Origin: Utricularia gibba
Lineage: Eukaryota; Streptophyta; Magnoliopsida; Lamiales; Lentibulariaceae
Length of the DNA: 64,000 bases
Assembly (NCBI GenBank): GCA_002189035.1
Contig: NEEC01000018.1
Location: forward strand, 558,001-622,000
Direction of reading: 5' to 3'
Part shown: in pieces, positions 1 to 12,079 of the stretch
Numbering within the stretch: position 1 is the first letter of the stretch
Layout of the letters: each line of letters opens with the position of its first letter
The notes under the pieces: generated by a model
Told to the model about the DNA's origin: nothing
The model's input: only the letters and a program-made list of their open reading frames with translations
Databases searched by the model: none
Position numbers and translations under genes: made by a program

Positions 1-950
1 TTTCGAGTCCTAAAAGTATGATTCTCTTTATTAAGAATAACCACCCTTGTCACTTTTAAGATGGTATGTATTTTTTGTAACTTATGTAGTATGTATCTCT
101 ATTATGTAATAAACAAGTTATGAAAGAATTAAGGAGATATGGACGCATATCTCTAGCAAAGTAGTTGTACCATGGGCATTATGGCTAATATGTCAAGCAT
201 GTCTGAGGTATTATGTATAAATGAAAGGCAAAAAAGTATGAAAATTATGTAAGAAAGATATGATATGTTATATATGACTTGAGTCTGTGGTAGGAGGTGC
301 TTCTTCTGATTGTTGAATCATTAAACAAGGACACCTTATGTCTCGCCTATTATGGTCTAATAGAAAGACCAAGATTGGATGGTCATGAGAAGTGAGAAAA
401 GATAGTTATTAGGGCTCATAAAGTTTCTTTTATAAGCTCTTCATGATTTTTCTTGGTTTTTGACTTGCTTCAAAACTCAAAAGCATGTTGACTCTTTTAT
501 TTTTTTTAGGGGATTAAGGGATAGTAGCGTAGCTTGTTTACTAAGTTTGGATGAGTATGGTATATGTATGCATAATACATGTTATGTTTGATTCTATTTA
601 ATTATGAGTTAAGTCAGATAAAAAATATTTGGACATAGTCTTATGTCTAATTTATTTATATATTTACCCACTTTGATGACAATAGATCGTGTTATAAAAA
701 AACAACTTGATTTCTAGTGTTTTAGCTAGAATTGAATGATCACGGCTCATCTTTCCTAGGCCTTAAAAGTGGGTCGTGATAAAGTACTCATGGAGTGGGT
801 AATCCTATGGCAGAAGTATTTGTAGGGTGCTTTACCTCTTTTATTATTTTGTGCAAAGTTCTTTGTGAGACAATCTCTTGAAAGGCTATCTATCATGCAT
901 GTCATCTTCCCAAGTTCATGTTGTGGTGCCCATTTTTGTGGCCAACAAAT
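1..950. other. AT-rich stretch, no gene seen
   Basis: No open frame of note and no recognisable protein motif was found in either strand. The sequence is AT-rich and probably decayed repeat DNA, because both neighbours to the right are transposon remnants. Confidence 0.4.
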
Positions 951-959
951 GATTATAGA

Positions 960-1590
960 TTATCCCCACATTACCTCGGAGGAGGATGAATTACTCCTTC
1001 TTAGGCAACAAGGCACACGAATTGAATGAAATGAGAGGATCATTTGCAAGAGGGGGAGAGGGTAGAAAGACATTGGTATGAAGTCAAATTTCAAGTCAGA
1101 GGAAGGTTGTTAGTTCAATAGAACTGAAGACATACTTATGATGCTCTTGCTTCATAAAACCATCCCTCATACAAGAAAATGATGATGCCACTCTCATGGA
1201 GGAATACTACAATTCTCTACTTTAGGTTGGTAGTTATGCCTTCATTTCCCTTATCACATCTCATTTGTTTTTCATGTCTTATAATTTCCTCTTATTTGCA
1301 GGCTCTCAATCATGGCCTTAAGCTGACATCCTCCACTTAACTCATGGATTGAGGTGGTAATGAAGGAGAAGGCTATCCTTGCTTAGGAAAATAGAAAGCT
1401 AATAGGGGAGATTGTTGAGAAAATAGCAAAAAGAGAAACTTGATATAGAGAGAGTGGAAGTGGAGCTTCTACACACTCAGAAGTACTTGGCTGAGTTTGC
1501 GTTGTGATTAGAAGCAGATATCAAATGTGAAAAGAAGCTTAAGGAGGAAGGACAACAGCTGAGGGTCCATGATCCTAAATGAAGCACAAT
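960..1590 (+). pseudogene. Decayed coiled-coil ORF, resembles extra ORF of gypsy elements
   Basis: Reading across several stops and shifts gives a highly charged helical segment at about 1352-1580, with stretches such as ENRKLIGEIVEKIAKR and LHTQKYLAEFA followed by LEADIKCEKKLKEE. A plausible 76-nt intron (GT at 1226, AG at 1300-1301) precedes it, and the exon after the AG begins with Ala-Leu. The antisense ORF of the Tat element at 31 kb has the same layout: intron, Ala-Leu, then a coiled coil. I infer a remnant of a similar retrotransposon accessory ORF. Nothing suggests a working gene, and the family assignment is weak. Confidence 0.35.
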
Positions 1591-1919
1591 GAGCATACAT
1601 CATTCATACCATATAGTTTGGGTTATGCAAGTGGCTACTTCTTAGCAACTCTTAGTTATACCCCAGCTATCGCACCATCATCATAGCCAACAACTATTCA
1701 AGATAAAGCTCCTTGCTCCAATTTATTTCTTAAATTTCTTGCAATAACAATAGCGAACTTTTCCAAAGACTTTAAAAGAACTAATAGAAGGTGTTTCTTT
1801 TTTAAAACCATTTCTTAAATGAAGTTACAAATGAAATAGCTTTGCAAAATAATCTATTTTTTAAAAGCACAAAAATTGGAGTAAACAATGGATCATATCT
1901 AGAATGCTTTTATTCTTTA

Positions 1920-2960
1920 TTCAGAGACTTCATTTTTGGGGGGATCATAAGGTTATAGAAAGATGATGATTAACCTCTGAGTCCCTTAATAAGGTTTCAA
2001 AAGCATAACTTATATGTTTAGAGCACTTAAGATTTTTTATAACATAAAAATTTTACTTCTTTGCAATTAATTTTATTTGCTCGAAAGGTGAAAACACCTC
2101 TTACTCTGATGAAAGGAAATAACTCCAATAGCATTGATTAAAGTCATCAATGAAAAAACATAACTTTTGCTTTCACCCAATGAGGAAATAGGAAAAGATC
2201 TACAAAAGTTAGTGTGAACCCATTCTAATCTCTAGTAGCCTTGCAAATATTGATGTTCTAGATATTGATATGTTTGAACAAATTTCAAAAAGGCAGAATT
2301 AAAGATCAATTGACGTTCAACGAGATTCTTGTTCAACAAATATTTGACATATTTAGTATAGAAATGTCTGAATTCTTTTGTTATAACATAGCTTCATCAC
2401 AGTTATTTGTAGGAAATGCATTAAAACTTAGAACAAAGTTTTTGTTCTTTTCAAGATGGGAAAACGGTGAATTTCCCTTATTATCATTAAGTTTACATGA
2501 GTGACGCTTGAAAATCATATAAAGCATGTCCTTCATCAACTCCCTCGCATTTAATGAACTTAGTCCAAGACCAAGAATATATATAACATTAGTTAAAAGT
2601 TTAGATTCGAATGGAGTCTTTAAAATGATAACATTAATACTAATTGCATCAAACGTTTTCTCATTAATACCTCTCGCAGCATAACCATACTACCAAGAAT
2701 GGTAAAATAGTTTTCATTCAACATCACGTGACTAGTACAAACACACTTGAAAAAGGTCAGCATTCAAACACATAAGAGAAGTTATGGATGCACCTTCAAA
2801 CATGGTGATTGATCTGTATAATAAATATTAAAACAATCTTTCAAAATTAGCTATAATGGAATTAGTTTTACGCTTAATATACCTCTAATTAAAAGACTTT
2901 TAAACTTTTCAATTCTTTAGCATATATCTTTGTTTATGTGGAAAAGAGAACAAAGTTTGA
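1920..2960 (-). pseudogene. Degenerate Ty1/copia pol fragment (protease to integrase)
   Basis: The reverse strand read in several frames shows a copia order. A protease/pre-integrase stretch comes first (NVIYILGLGLSSLNARELM, about 2610-2550). It is followed by an integrase start (LEWVHTNFCRSF) and FIDDFNQCYWSYFLSSE near 2230-2090, which matches the VHTDxCGP...FIDDYSRxxWVYFL block of copia integrases. Stops and frameshifts are frequent. No LTRs, primer site or target duplication were recognised, so this is an old fragment. The reverse transcriptase part is absent. Confidence 0.6.
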
Positions 2961-3645
2961 TAATTTAGAGTTGGTCGACATCTTTCTCATAAATCGATAA
3001 AAAAATGTTGTTTCCCTATGTGAATATGATCTTAATGATTTGGCTAAGAATTGAGAAGGTTCAATAAAGTATACCCACATTTTGATGTCAAAACAACATT
3101 TTATGTTTTCACATCCTGTGTGCTTATCCTAACAAGTGCTTCGTAAACTGGATATTTCTTTTAAAATTCATCATAATTTTATGTCATTCATTTGGAACAA
3201 TCTTATCAGATTCTCCACACTCCTTTCATCACTCTCACAATGAATAACCAACAGTTGTTCTAGTGATGTCAATACTGTGCTGTAATATGTAAGAGCATTC
3301 CCCTCTTCAATTACAATGATTATAGTTCTACAACTGAAATGCTGCATTTCTTTCTCACCCGTAAAAAAGAAAAAAAAATTGAAGGTTCCAATACACTTGG
3401 CCGTTGGACTCTCAGACCCATCAGTTTTCTCATCTTGGTTGTTGTCTGAGTGGTTCAAGGTACTTCTATCCATTGTTCCGACAGAGTGATCAGCGTACCT
3501 CGGCTATCTTATCTCTGCTGCTGATTAAAGTGAATTTCTTTTCACTCTTTTCTGATACATTCGGAGTTGGGAACCAAACAACTTTGACTGGTCAAGTGAA
3601 TCACAAAACAGCGATTGGTAGATAGATATATGTAAGTATATATAA

Positions 3646-3672
3646 AGAGAGAGAGAGAGAGAGAGAGAGAGA
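3646..3672. repeat. (GA)n microsatellite
   Basis: An uninterrupted GA run of about 13 units follows a short TATA-rich tract. Open frames predicted across it on the minus strand are low-complexity artefacts. Confidence 0.95.
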
Positions 3673-5045
3673 AGGGTGGGTAGGGGGACGGGGGAGGGAG
3701 GGAGATGGATGGATAGATTCCCGGTGACGAGAGCATTTAACTTTGGTGACAGCATTTGCAGGTCCATCTCAATGCGTTTCCGAAGCAGAAGCATTTACCA
3801 CGACAATTGATTGTATCAACACGTGAAATTCTGATCTTTCTCTGCTCCCTTTGGCGCAAATACCGATGCTTTACCTATTTGATAATTTTGAGGTGAGATT
3901 CTATTTTATGAAAACTCCACTCTCTTTTTTTCTTTTTTGGTACGTGCATTTGTAATGGGGAACAACAAGATTCGACGCATGCTGTAGAGGAAAGTTTCAG
4001 ATTCCAAATTCAAAGAGATCTCCAAGTTGGTTTGCTTCATTGAATTTGTCAAAATGATACATGGGAATGACTAGCGGTGAGCTACTTCATTCCCCTCGGC
4101 AATTCTGAACGCCTCAACCCCACTCAGGTCAATATGAAGAACCCGGTTTCACAATGGTGGGTTCCTCTTCCTGGGGACCTGCTCTCCCTTTTTCCCGGGT
4201 AGCTCCTTTGGCGCATTGCAAGTGCTTAGGCCTCCCAAGTCCGCTTATACTGTTAAAATTAACATAACTAAATACATTTTCACTTAGAAATTCTATATTC
4301 TATTTTATTTTAAACCATGTATTTTAAATTTTTAGCAAGAAATCTGACATACCATAATTCACTAAACCAATGCCAAGCATGGCTTTTACGATGATACCAC
4401 ACATGCCCAATCTGTTCAAGTGTGTGATATGTATTAGTTTCATCATGAAGTAAAACTTTTACCATTTCAAACTCATTTTCAATGATAGTCCAGTGTTTAC
4501 CTGATTACTTTTGTGCTTGTGAAAAGTAAACATCCGTAACATTCATATTTTCTTTAGTGCTAGTAATCACCTTTTGTGGTATAATTATTAATTATTCAAG
4601 TATTAGTATTGAAGCAGCCCAGGTGTAAGCAGTCAACACTGAATATATTACCGCAGTAAAAAAAGAAAGAAGGAAAGTCAAGTCAATCCATGGTCCGTGA
4701 TGATGGTAACAGATAATAAGACCCACAAGAGGAGTCCCCATTTCTTACCACCTCTTGCATGTGTTTTATTTTAGAATAAACTTCTGCTTCCCCTCGTCGT
4801 ATATTGCCCCTTGGGTTTCCCACTCCAGCTACGCAAACCAAATAATAATATTAATAATAAAATAGTCTCCTAACACTTGAAAAAAAAAAGGAAAAGAAAA
4901 GAAAAGGCATTCTTTTTAAATTCTGTTGCCAACCTGTGATGTGCTAGTGTTTGTTCTTTTTAAACAACACTTGTGGAGCGGCTACAGCGCAGCTCTTCTG
5001 CTTAAATGACAATTTAAAGGGTTGGAGATGTCGTAGCAAGATTGG
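3673..5045. other. Upstream region of the IQD gene, no gene seen
   Basis: No supported coding sequence. A GC-richer patch at 4080-4240 has no recognisable frame. The last few hundred bases before 5050 presumably hold the promoter of the IQD gene, but apart from the TATA-like site listed separately I cannot assign elements. Confidence 0.4.
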
Positions 5046-5060
5046 ACAGGCAGCGTCTTC

Positions 5061-5070
5061 CTTAAATACA
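5061..5070 (+). promoter_or_regulatory. Possible TATA element of the IQD gene
   Basis: The sequence CTTAAATACA lies about 150 bases before the start codon in otherwise GC-balanced DNA. It is the best TATA-like match upstream of the gene. Assignment is by position only. Confidence 0.3.
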
Positions 5071-5106
5071 AGGTCCCCAGACAGGGAGCGCATTCCCACA
5101 CCAGAG

Positions 5107-5172
5107 GTGAGTAGGGATCATTGATGCTGCTGTTGTGCTCTTCTTTTCTTCTCCTTCTTCTCTTTTTTCCAG
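5107..5172 (+). other. Candidate 5'-UTR intron of the IQD gene
   Basis: A strong donor (AG then GTGAGT at 5107) is followed by a pyrimidine-rich tract and a CCAG acceptor ending at 5172, 41 bases before the ATG. The intron would be 66 nt, short for a plant. A transcript is needed to confirm it. Confidence 0.35.
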
Positions 5173-5213
5173 CCCTTTTTTGATGTGTTTGTCATTTGTT
5201 TGGTGAAAAAGGA

Positions 5214-6773
5214 ATGGGCGGAAGTTCATGGCTAACTGCAGTCAAGAGAGCCTTCAGGTCTCCAACGAAGGACTCCCACACAAAGAACTCCAGAAGGAAA
5301 GTTGAGCATCCACCGAGTGGAGGAGAAAAGGTCAACTTTTGTAGTGTCTGTGGAACAGGGGCTTCGAGTTTTAAGTTTGTGTGTTAAATACCACTCTAGT
5401 GATGTTGTTACAGAGCTCGGAAAAGAGGAAATGGGTTTTCAGGAAGAAGGGAACTCCCATTCACCAGCAGAAAACGGAGCCCTTGGAGCAGCGCCACGCC
5501 ATCGAGGCGGCAGAAGCTGCTGTCGCGGCAGCTAAAGCGGCTGTTGACATGATTCGACTGCGTAATCCGTCAGACGCTGCCGCCTCCTTCAAGCTGCATT
5601 ATGCTGCTAAGCTCATTCAAACAACTTTCAGAGGCTATCTGGTGAGCAAATCTTTTATCCCAAAATGTGCTTCTGCTCCCATCCCAATCTTCTTGAAAGC
5701 TAGGGGAAAACGTGATTAAAGCATGCGATAAACAGTACAATTTACCTTGGGCTGAGTAAGGAAGTGCTTCGGCATTTGTACAGGATGAAGTTATATTGAG
5801 GTTCGGCTAGATTTGTGATAGAACTTGAATTTGCGGAGTTGCGCAGGCTAGAAAGGCTCTGTTGGCACTTAAGGGAATTGTGAAATTGCAAGCCCTGATT
5901 CGAGGGCAGAATGTGAGGAGGCAAGCCGCCAAGACAATGAAGTGTATGCAGTCGCTCCTCCGTGTGCAGTCGATGGTTCGCGAACACCGCAACCGCCTCT
6001 CCCACGACGGCGGACGCCGCTCCCTCTTTGCTGAAGCTTCGGATTTCTGGGATTACACCAACAATTTCAACCACCGGAACGCCGTGGTGAGAAAACTGAA
6101 ACTTGCATTTGTCCTTTTCTTTTCCTCCGATGAATTTGTGTGCGTATCCATCTCCCTGCAGTCAAGAAACGGCAGTTTGATCGCCCACGATTGGGGCATC
6201 AAGTTCCCTCGATCTCTCCAAGAGCTCGAAGCAATATTCAAGTACAGAAACGAAGCTGCTGCTGCAAATCCGACAATCAAGACAGTGGAGATGGATGAGG
6301 ATTGCAGCAGATCACAGTGCCCAAGTCCGGTCCACTGGCGCTCTGTTCTGACAAGCAGAGCGCGAACACCGCGGCTCAGCGCGAGCCGTTCGATGGCTAA
6401 CACACCCTGCTTACGATCCACTCAACAACGCATCAGCAGTTGCATCTCTCGCAATGAAGACCAGGAGATGCTGCCTAGTTACATGGCGCCCACCGAGTCA
6501 GCGAAGGCCAGGATACGTTCGCAAAGCGTGCCGCGTCAGAGGGAGTCGACGCCGGAGAGAGAACGCAGCTGCTCTGCACGCAGACGACTCCAGTACCATG
6601 TGCCTGAAGCTCAACCTCCACATTGCGTTTCTAAGGTGAAAAGCCCCGCTAGCTTCAAGAGCCTTCGCCAAGTGGAAGATGAAAAATGGATGTCCTCGTG
6701 CTACGCGAGAAGTGCTGCCGGAGAAACCTCACATTCGTCATGCTCCACGGAGCTGAGGGGATTCCTAATGTGA
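5214..6773 (+). CDS. IQD: IQD protein (IQ67-domain calmodulin-binding protein), 4 exons
   Basis: The exons are 5214-5330, 5414-5641, 5847-6086 and 6162-6773. All three introns are GT-AG and phase 0, giving about 398 residues, a usual length for the family. The start is the ATG at 5214, which opens with [19 protein letters not shown], the conserved IQD N-terminus. The IQ67 region spans about residues 104-163, with IQ-type motifs around Gln108 (IQTTFRGYL), Gln130 ([12 protein letters not shown]) and Gln150 ([12 protein letters not shown]). It is split by an intron inside the first motif, as is typical. A Ser/Arg-rich tail carries the C-terminal family motif at residues 300-322 (core [11 protein letters not shown]). 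Known IQDs bind calmodulin and act as scaffolds at microtubules, the plasma membrane or the nucleus. The basic tail fits this, but location is not shown here. Exons are clearly GC-richer than the flanks. The third intron is a 75-nt stop-free multiple of three. The exact IQD paralogue cannot be given. Confidence 0.95.
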
Positions 6774-7511
6774 ATCTGTAGCCTCTTAGCTGACCTGCCA
6801 ATCAACTTGTGAGAAGAATCCAACTGCTTACTATTCATAAAGTATGATCTAAATCAACAACTTGTATCGAAAGAGAAATATGGATACAAGGAATCGTGCT
6901 TGACGCGTAATCTCAAAGGAGTACTCATACGCCTTTGACATGTTAGGGGGATCGTTTGGTTTACTCGTCTGATTCAGGTAAAGCAGGCAAAAACCCACTT
7001 TCATGGATATATACAAATCAAGGGGAGAGAGTTACCTAAACTCATCCCTTATTTCAGTTTTAACCTTCCAAGCATTACTCTTCTTATTATATTGGTGTAG
7101 TTCAAAAGTGGATTTGCATTATGATGGAAGATGCTTGTTGCAGCAAAATGGAGTCTTTCTCAAATAAGGTAATCCTGTCCCATATTTTTGGGTTTCTTTG
7201 AGAAATGGGTCTTCAATTTCACTTGGGCTAAGTAGGATTGAATATATTTTGGAAGTTTTTTATACAAGTATAAACTTCAATTCTAGGGATGGGTTTGTGA
7301 ACATCCAAAATTTGAAAAATGCCGCCCATTGTTTTGTTTCCTATGAATGAATTTACATTATTTTTGTTAAGACATTATAGTGGGTCTTTTTGCTAAATAC
7401 GGTTATGATTTTCTTGTGTTGGACAAGTTGTGGTGATGCATTATCCACAATTTCCTACATTGCACGATGCACGAGTTTGATAGTTTATTGAGCATAAGTA
7501 ATTTCAGGAGT
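6774..7511. other. 3' region of the IQD gene and spacer, no further gene
   Basis: This stretch presumably holds the 3' UTR of the IQD gene in its first few hundred bases. I saw no clear polyadenylation signal and no other coding region. It ends at the GAGAG target duplication of the copia element. Confidence 0.4.
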
Positions 7512-8509
7512 GAGAGTGATAACATCTCAACCAAGAGAAAGTTGAACAAGAATTATATAACCGTAAGAGAGTCTCTCGAAAACAATCAAAAAGATCTACA
7601 TTTAAGAAGGGCGAAGCAATTGATTTAGTAACTTTTTTAAGTATGTAAATGTAAGGATTATCCCAATCCTTCCATGTCATCATCTAGAGCTAGGCACGGG
7701 TACGAGATGGGTCAAAGGTGCATGGGTGCGAGTTGACCCAACGGGTCTGGACAAATGGGCCTATAATGTAGTCCATTAAGAAATATGTGGTTTTTAATAA
7801 AAAGGGTTGGGCTGCTCAACCGCTTCAATCTATTTAATATATATGAATGTTATAAAGGCCAAATTCACCAAAATATAAATATATGGGCTAATAACCTGTT
7901 TTTCAAATGCTTGTGCCCCTCCCATTTGAGAATTCTGTATATTGTTCATTGAGCATTTAGGAGATTAATTTTGCATAATCAAAGGCTTTCAGACCACAAT
8001 TGAAGTTGAACCCCTAGAACCCACATACTTTGTGGTGTTTGGAGACCTTCGAAAAAGTATGTGTGCAACTATCCAAAGAGAAATGGAAGCATGCGTATGT
8101 GCGGTTAATGGTAATTTATATTTTTTAAACGTTTATGTGAGTTAAACGGTTTGCTATTCCAAACACTAAAAGCAGATTTTCCAACACAATGAAATTCTAC
8201 TTTCTTTATGCTTTTATCTTTTATTCCTTATAGAGAAGTTATTTCATTGTTTTTAACTATATATGTCGATCTAAATATTGTGATTAATGATCATGTATAT
8301 GCTAAGTTTGACATATTAGTTGAATATTTTTCTCTTTCATAAATAAACTAAGTTATTTAGTATTGTTTACTATACTACCACATATGTTGTGTTGCCTATT
8401 TTAGTTGTCATAACCTCTACGTTTAAGAAATATTTTGATGTGCAACTAGTCTCTAATAGTACAAGATCTATGGTCCAAAAATTTATGAAATATTGAGACT
8501 ATACCTACA

Positions 8510-9142
8510 TTGTTTCTTGTAGCAAATATGCTTGATACTAGGGTGAAGGCATCCAATTTAAATTTCTTTTGTGATTATTTTACATCCTTTGATTTTCATA
8601 ATATTCGGCCTGAAGCAAAAAAAAAAAAAAAAACGTATATCTCTGTTTTGGATGCTTTAACATATTTGCATGACTTATATGATTGTGAAGCATCCAATAT
8701 GCTGATTGGAAGCGAGGAGTTGCATAGAGGGATCTCATGTTGTGCGGATAATTATTATTCAATGATTTCAGTATCCACTAGCATGACCACCAAGGCTAGC
8801 GAGGTGGCATTGTAGAATGTAACCCACCAATTCCAAACTAAGGGTGATAACTTTGATGTATTAAATTGATGGAAATCACAAATTGTTGTATATCCTATAT
8901 TGGCACACGAGGCTACAAATGTGTTGGCACCCCCACCTTAAACCATGGTATCAGAGAGCGCCTTTAACTTGAGTGGTCGGATTCTCACTCCGAGAAGGTC
9001 AAGCTTGATGGGGGTCACTCTTGAAGCGTGCGTTTATTTAAAGGATTGGAGAGCTGTAAAACAAAAGATACAAATTTTTGTTGAAGATGACATGAACAAT
9101 GATGATGGTGGAGAAGGGAGTTCCACATCTGAAAATGAGTGA
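8510..9142 (+). pseudogene. hAT transposase remnant, C-terminal half
   Basis: A first segment (VANMLDTRVKASNL) resembles the IAxVLDPRxK block of hAT transposases. From about 8850 the hAT dimerisation domain is clear: NFDVLN then a stop where Trp is expected, WKSQIVVYPILAHEATNVLA, another stop, VSESAFNLSGRILTPRRSS and YLKDWR. This matches the family pattern of a WW pair, an SESAFS-like box and an RSSL box. At least two nonsense codons, and no recognisable N-terminal BED finger or catalytic domain upstream, show that the gene is dead. Confidence 0.8.
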
Positions 9143-9320
9143 CCTTACCTTATTATTTATTTATTTGTTATTTTTTTCATGTACTAACTAAAACCCAAGT
9201 TTTTAACTCCGTTTATGTCCATATTTGAACACAATCAGTTTCAAGCTTGAAGTAAAAAGAGGAAACTTATAGTGTCATGTGAAAGTCTTTTGATAGTGCA
9301 CGAACATAAAAAGACACAAG

Positions 9321-9665
9321 TGCCTCTTTTAGACATCGCAAATGTACAATTGCAGTGCTTGGACATCAAAAAGCTTCAACGTCCTCCAAGCACTACAAAC
9401 GTGCAATTGCAGTGTTTGGATATCAAAATGCTTCAATATTCCCCAGGTACCACAAATGTGCAATTGTAGTGCCTAGACATTAAAAGGCTTCAATCTCCCC
9501 CAGATATTACAAATGTAATATTGTAGTGTCTGGATATTAAAAAGCTTCAATGTTCCCTAAGCACTATAAATATGCCATTGCAGTACTTGAACATTGAAAG
9601 GGTTCAATGTGCCTGTTTTAGGCATCTCAAATGTGCTATTACGGTGCCTAAACCAAGCAAAATTG
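9321..9665 (+). repeat. 57-bp minisatellite, about six copies
   Basis: Units begin at 9321 (58 bp), 9380, 9437, 9494, 9551 and 9608. The four complete middle units are exactly 57 bp, and most units end in a GCTTCAA-like motif and share an AAATGTGCAATTG-like core. The outer units are more diverged. Because 57 is divisible by three, an open frame passes through the first copies and reads LDIKKLQ/LDIKMLQ repeats. The array lies 180 bases after the hAT transposase end, inside the hAT element. Confidence 0.88.
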
Positions 9666-11996
9666 TGGTATGTCTGCAAGTAAGGCAATACAATGCATAC
9701 AAATGTTGTAAGACCAAATCAATATTTCAATGTATGCATCACAAGTCTCGAAATTTAGAAACAAGTTGCGAATTGTGCCCTTCTCTCAACAATTGATATG
9801 CATTGTAGCATATTAAGCAAGTGCATTGTAGTGGTCCCATAATGGATTTTGAGAATCCAATGAGCTTGTCCTACATGATACTCATTCATAAAAGATAGCA
9901 TATTGGAGGCCATCACTCATACCTCAAAGAAGTTTCATATCTCACTTCCTTTAGCTAAGGCAATATTCTCAATATTTATATGGGTAAACAACATAGGGAA
10001 CATGGCATTATCACGTTGTTGAATATCCCAAGCTACAACTGGTAAGTATGCTGACACAAGAAGTATAATATTTAATATTCAGAGAATTACTATTACTTAT
10101 TGGATTCCTAATTAACTTGAATGATGAGTTATCAATAAGAAGTATATTGTTACTATGATACTTTCCTTAGAATTCTGCATCTTAATATCATATGTGCTCC
10201 AATTCTTTTAGCATCACATTGTTTGTATAATTGTCATGAGCACACACATATATTTGACTCGTTTCTAAGGCATCCCATACAAAAGCAAGTCTATTGGTCT
10301 CCGTAGAGCTGAAGACCCACTTCACTATCTCATCAAATTGTGCTCTATAACAGAGTTTCAACAATAGAAATATTCAATTAACTTTATGATGTCAATATTA
10401 TGCGCTCCATGATGACCATATCCCCACGTCAAAGTGCTCCATACACCATTCAATAAATTCTTGGGTATGAGATTGCAGGAAAACTATAAAAGCCGAAAAA
10501 AAAACAAAGCATTGCATAAGAGTTGTATAATGTACAAATACTGAACATGTTATCTTCACTTTCCTATATCTATCATAGATGACTGCATCTGGCTTCTATG
10601 GCGGCCTTTGAGTTTGGCCTTGAAACACAATATCGGCCAGCACACAATTCACATTTAACATGATCAACTTTCTAGAGGTTCCACAGCAACCATTGAGAGG
10701 CCACCATAGACTCATTGATTCTTGCAACACTTCAATTTTTCATCAAGTGATTTGTTTTCCTCTAGTAGATGACTAACATCTATTTGTTGACACTCTTGAT
10801 GGACTCGAGTGCCATTATCGGACTCTCTTGCAACATCATCATTAACTTCGTCAACATGCGCTCTTTGACATTTATGAGACATCCTAGTCTGACCACACAA
10901 AAAATGATGAGTCCCTATGATAATGACATATGGTGACAATATACCATTTAAGGATTAACTCTTGTTATCGAAAATATCAAGGAGCGCATCTACTCCTTGG
11001 GGTATCCTCTCAAACGTGGCAAATAAATATATTGAGTAAAATAAATTTTTTATGAGTGTTTTACTTTTGATATGGGAAAAATATCATACTCTTTGTCTTT
11101 TCAATAGTAAATAAAGATTCTAGTTGTGTGGGAAAATCTAGTTCTTTTGAAGGGGACACCTATACAAAGCTCAATCATTATAACCGCTGTGCATGTCTTC
11201 TACCAATGCTATACCCAGCTTTCCTTTCAATGAGAAGTGGTTGATTCTCCGATTCTTCTTACATATGCTAACTATGAAAAAAAATTTAAGAGGAGATTCA
11301 ACATGTTATTCGGTGCACATGATCATGAATGATAAGTGGAAGGTCACCATCGAAAATGGCTCTATGGGTAGTTTCAGTTCACATTGATAATGTTCAGTAC
11401 TAACCACAAACCCCATTGGTCTAACCCGAAGTGGAAGGTCAACGTTGATGTTCTCCTCGTCCTCCTTGTCCCATAGGAAGAAGCCTTTGGGTATTATGAA
11501 TCACAGCCTCAACTTGTCCGATGTGTGCATCATCTCTAGCTTGTGTAACGCTACTTCAAAAACTCCAAAAACAACTTCACAAACCTTTTTTACAACTCCT
11601 TACCAACTTGCGCCTTCAACCTTTCCTCATATGCATCACAATCCATGGCAATTATCGTGACAATTTACACTCTTTGAACATGCGTTTGCAGTATGTCGAG
11701 TGGTGGGTTGTAGTGTGTGTTATTGTGGGTGAAAAGTGTGTGTTTGAATTGTGGTGGTGAGGGTTTCAACAATTGCGTATGATATTATAAAATTTAATTG
11801 AAAAAAATCTGACTCGTGTCAATTCGTGACCTAGGACGAGTCAGCCTTTCCAACCTGCCAACCCATACCCACCGAGTTTCACAATTCATTTCCGATTCGG
11901 AGGATCACAATTGAGTTGGATTCTTGTCCAGCTCTAATGGCATTTGTTGAATCTGTTGATTGTGGCCACATTGATTGCAGCCAATACTCCCCTCAA

Positions 11997-12010
11997 GTGA
12001 GTGAGTGCTA
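11997..12010 (-). promoter_or_regulatory. Polypurine tract of the copia element
   Basis: The minus-strand purine run ACTTGAGGGGAG abuts the 3' LTR, in the expected place for plus-strand DNA priming. Confidence 0.8.
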
Positions 12011-12079
12011 GTTGTGAACATTGAGGTCGCCCATCAGGTGGCCCGAATACTTTAGTGAGGAGGTCTGTTGATTGCTCAT

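Larger units (their letters stand above)
7685..11936 (+). mobile_element. Degenerate hAT DNA transposon (about 4.25 kb) inside the copia LTR
   Basis: The ends are imperfect inverted repeats, TAGAGCTAGGCAC on the left and TAGAGCTGGACAA on the right when reversed (10 of 13 matches), with the TAGxG start typical of hAT elements. Both flanks (7677-7684 TCATCATC and 11937-11944 ATGGCATT) align to the same 8 bases of the intact right LTR. This fits an old, diverged 8-bp duplication. The element encodes a decayed hAT transposase C-terminus on the plus strand and a 57-bp tandem array behind it. The region from 9700 to 11900 has no recognisable coding sequence. Confidence 0.8.
7517..11996 (-). repeat. 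3' LTR of the copia element, split by a hAT insertion
   Basis: The LTR consists of 7517-7684 and about 11945-11996. It begins TGATAACATCTCAACC on the plus strand and ends GCAGCCAATA, as the right LTR does. The two halves align to the right LTR on either side of one point, which shows that the intervening DNA was inserted later. Adjacent to the inner end is a CACTTGAGGGGAG polypurine tract on the minus strand. Confidence 0.88.

Noticed and set aside
3525-3794. Minus-strand frames across the GA repeat
   Set aside because: They translate the microsatellite into Leu/Ser repeats and have no homology.
6950-6990. GGATCGTTTGGTTTAC, resembling a Tourist-like MITE end
   Set aside because: No inverted partner and no TWA duplication were found within 1 kb.
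8946-8956. TGGTATCAGAG, identical to a copia primer-binding site
   Set aside because: It falls within the hAT dimerisation-domain codons (MVSESAF) and has no LTR end beside it.
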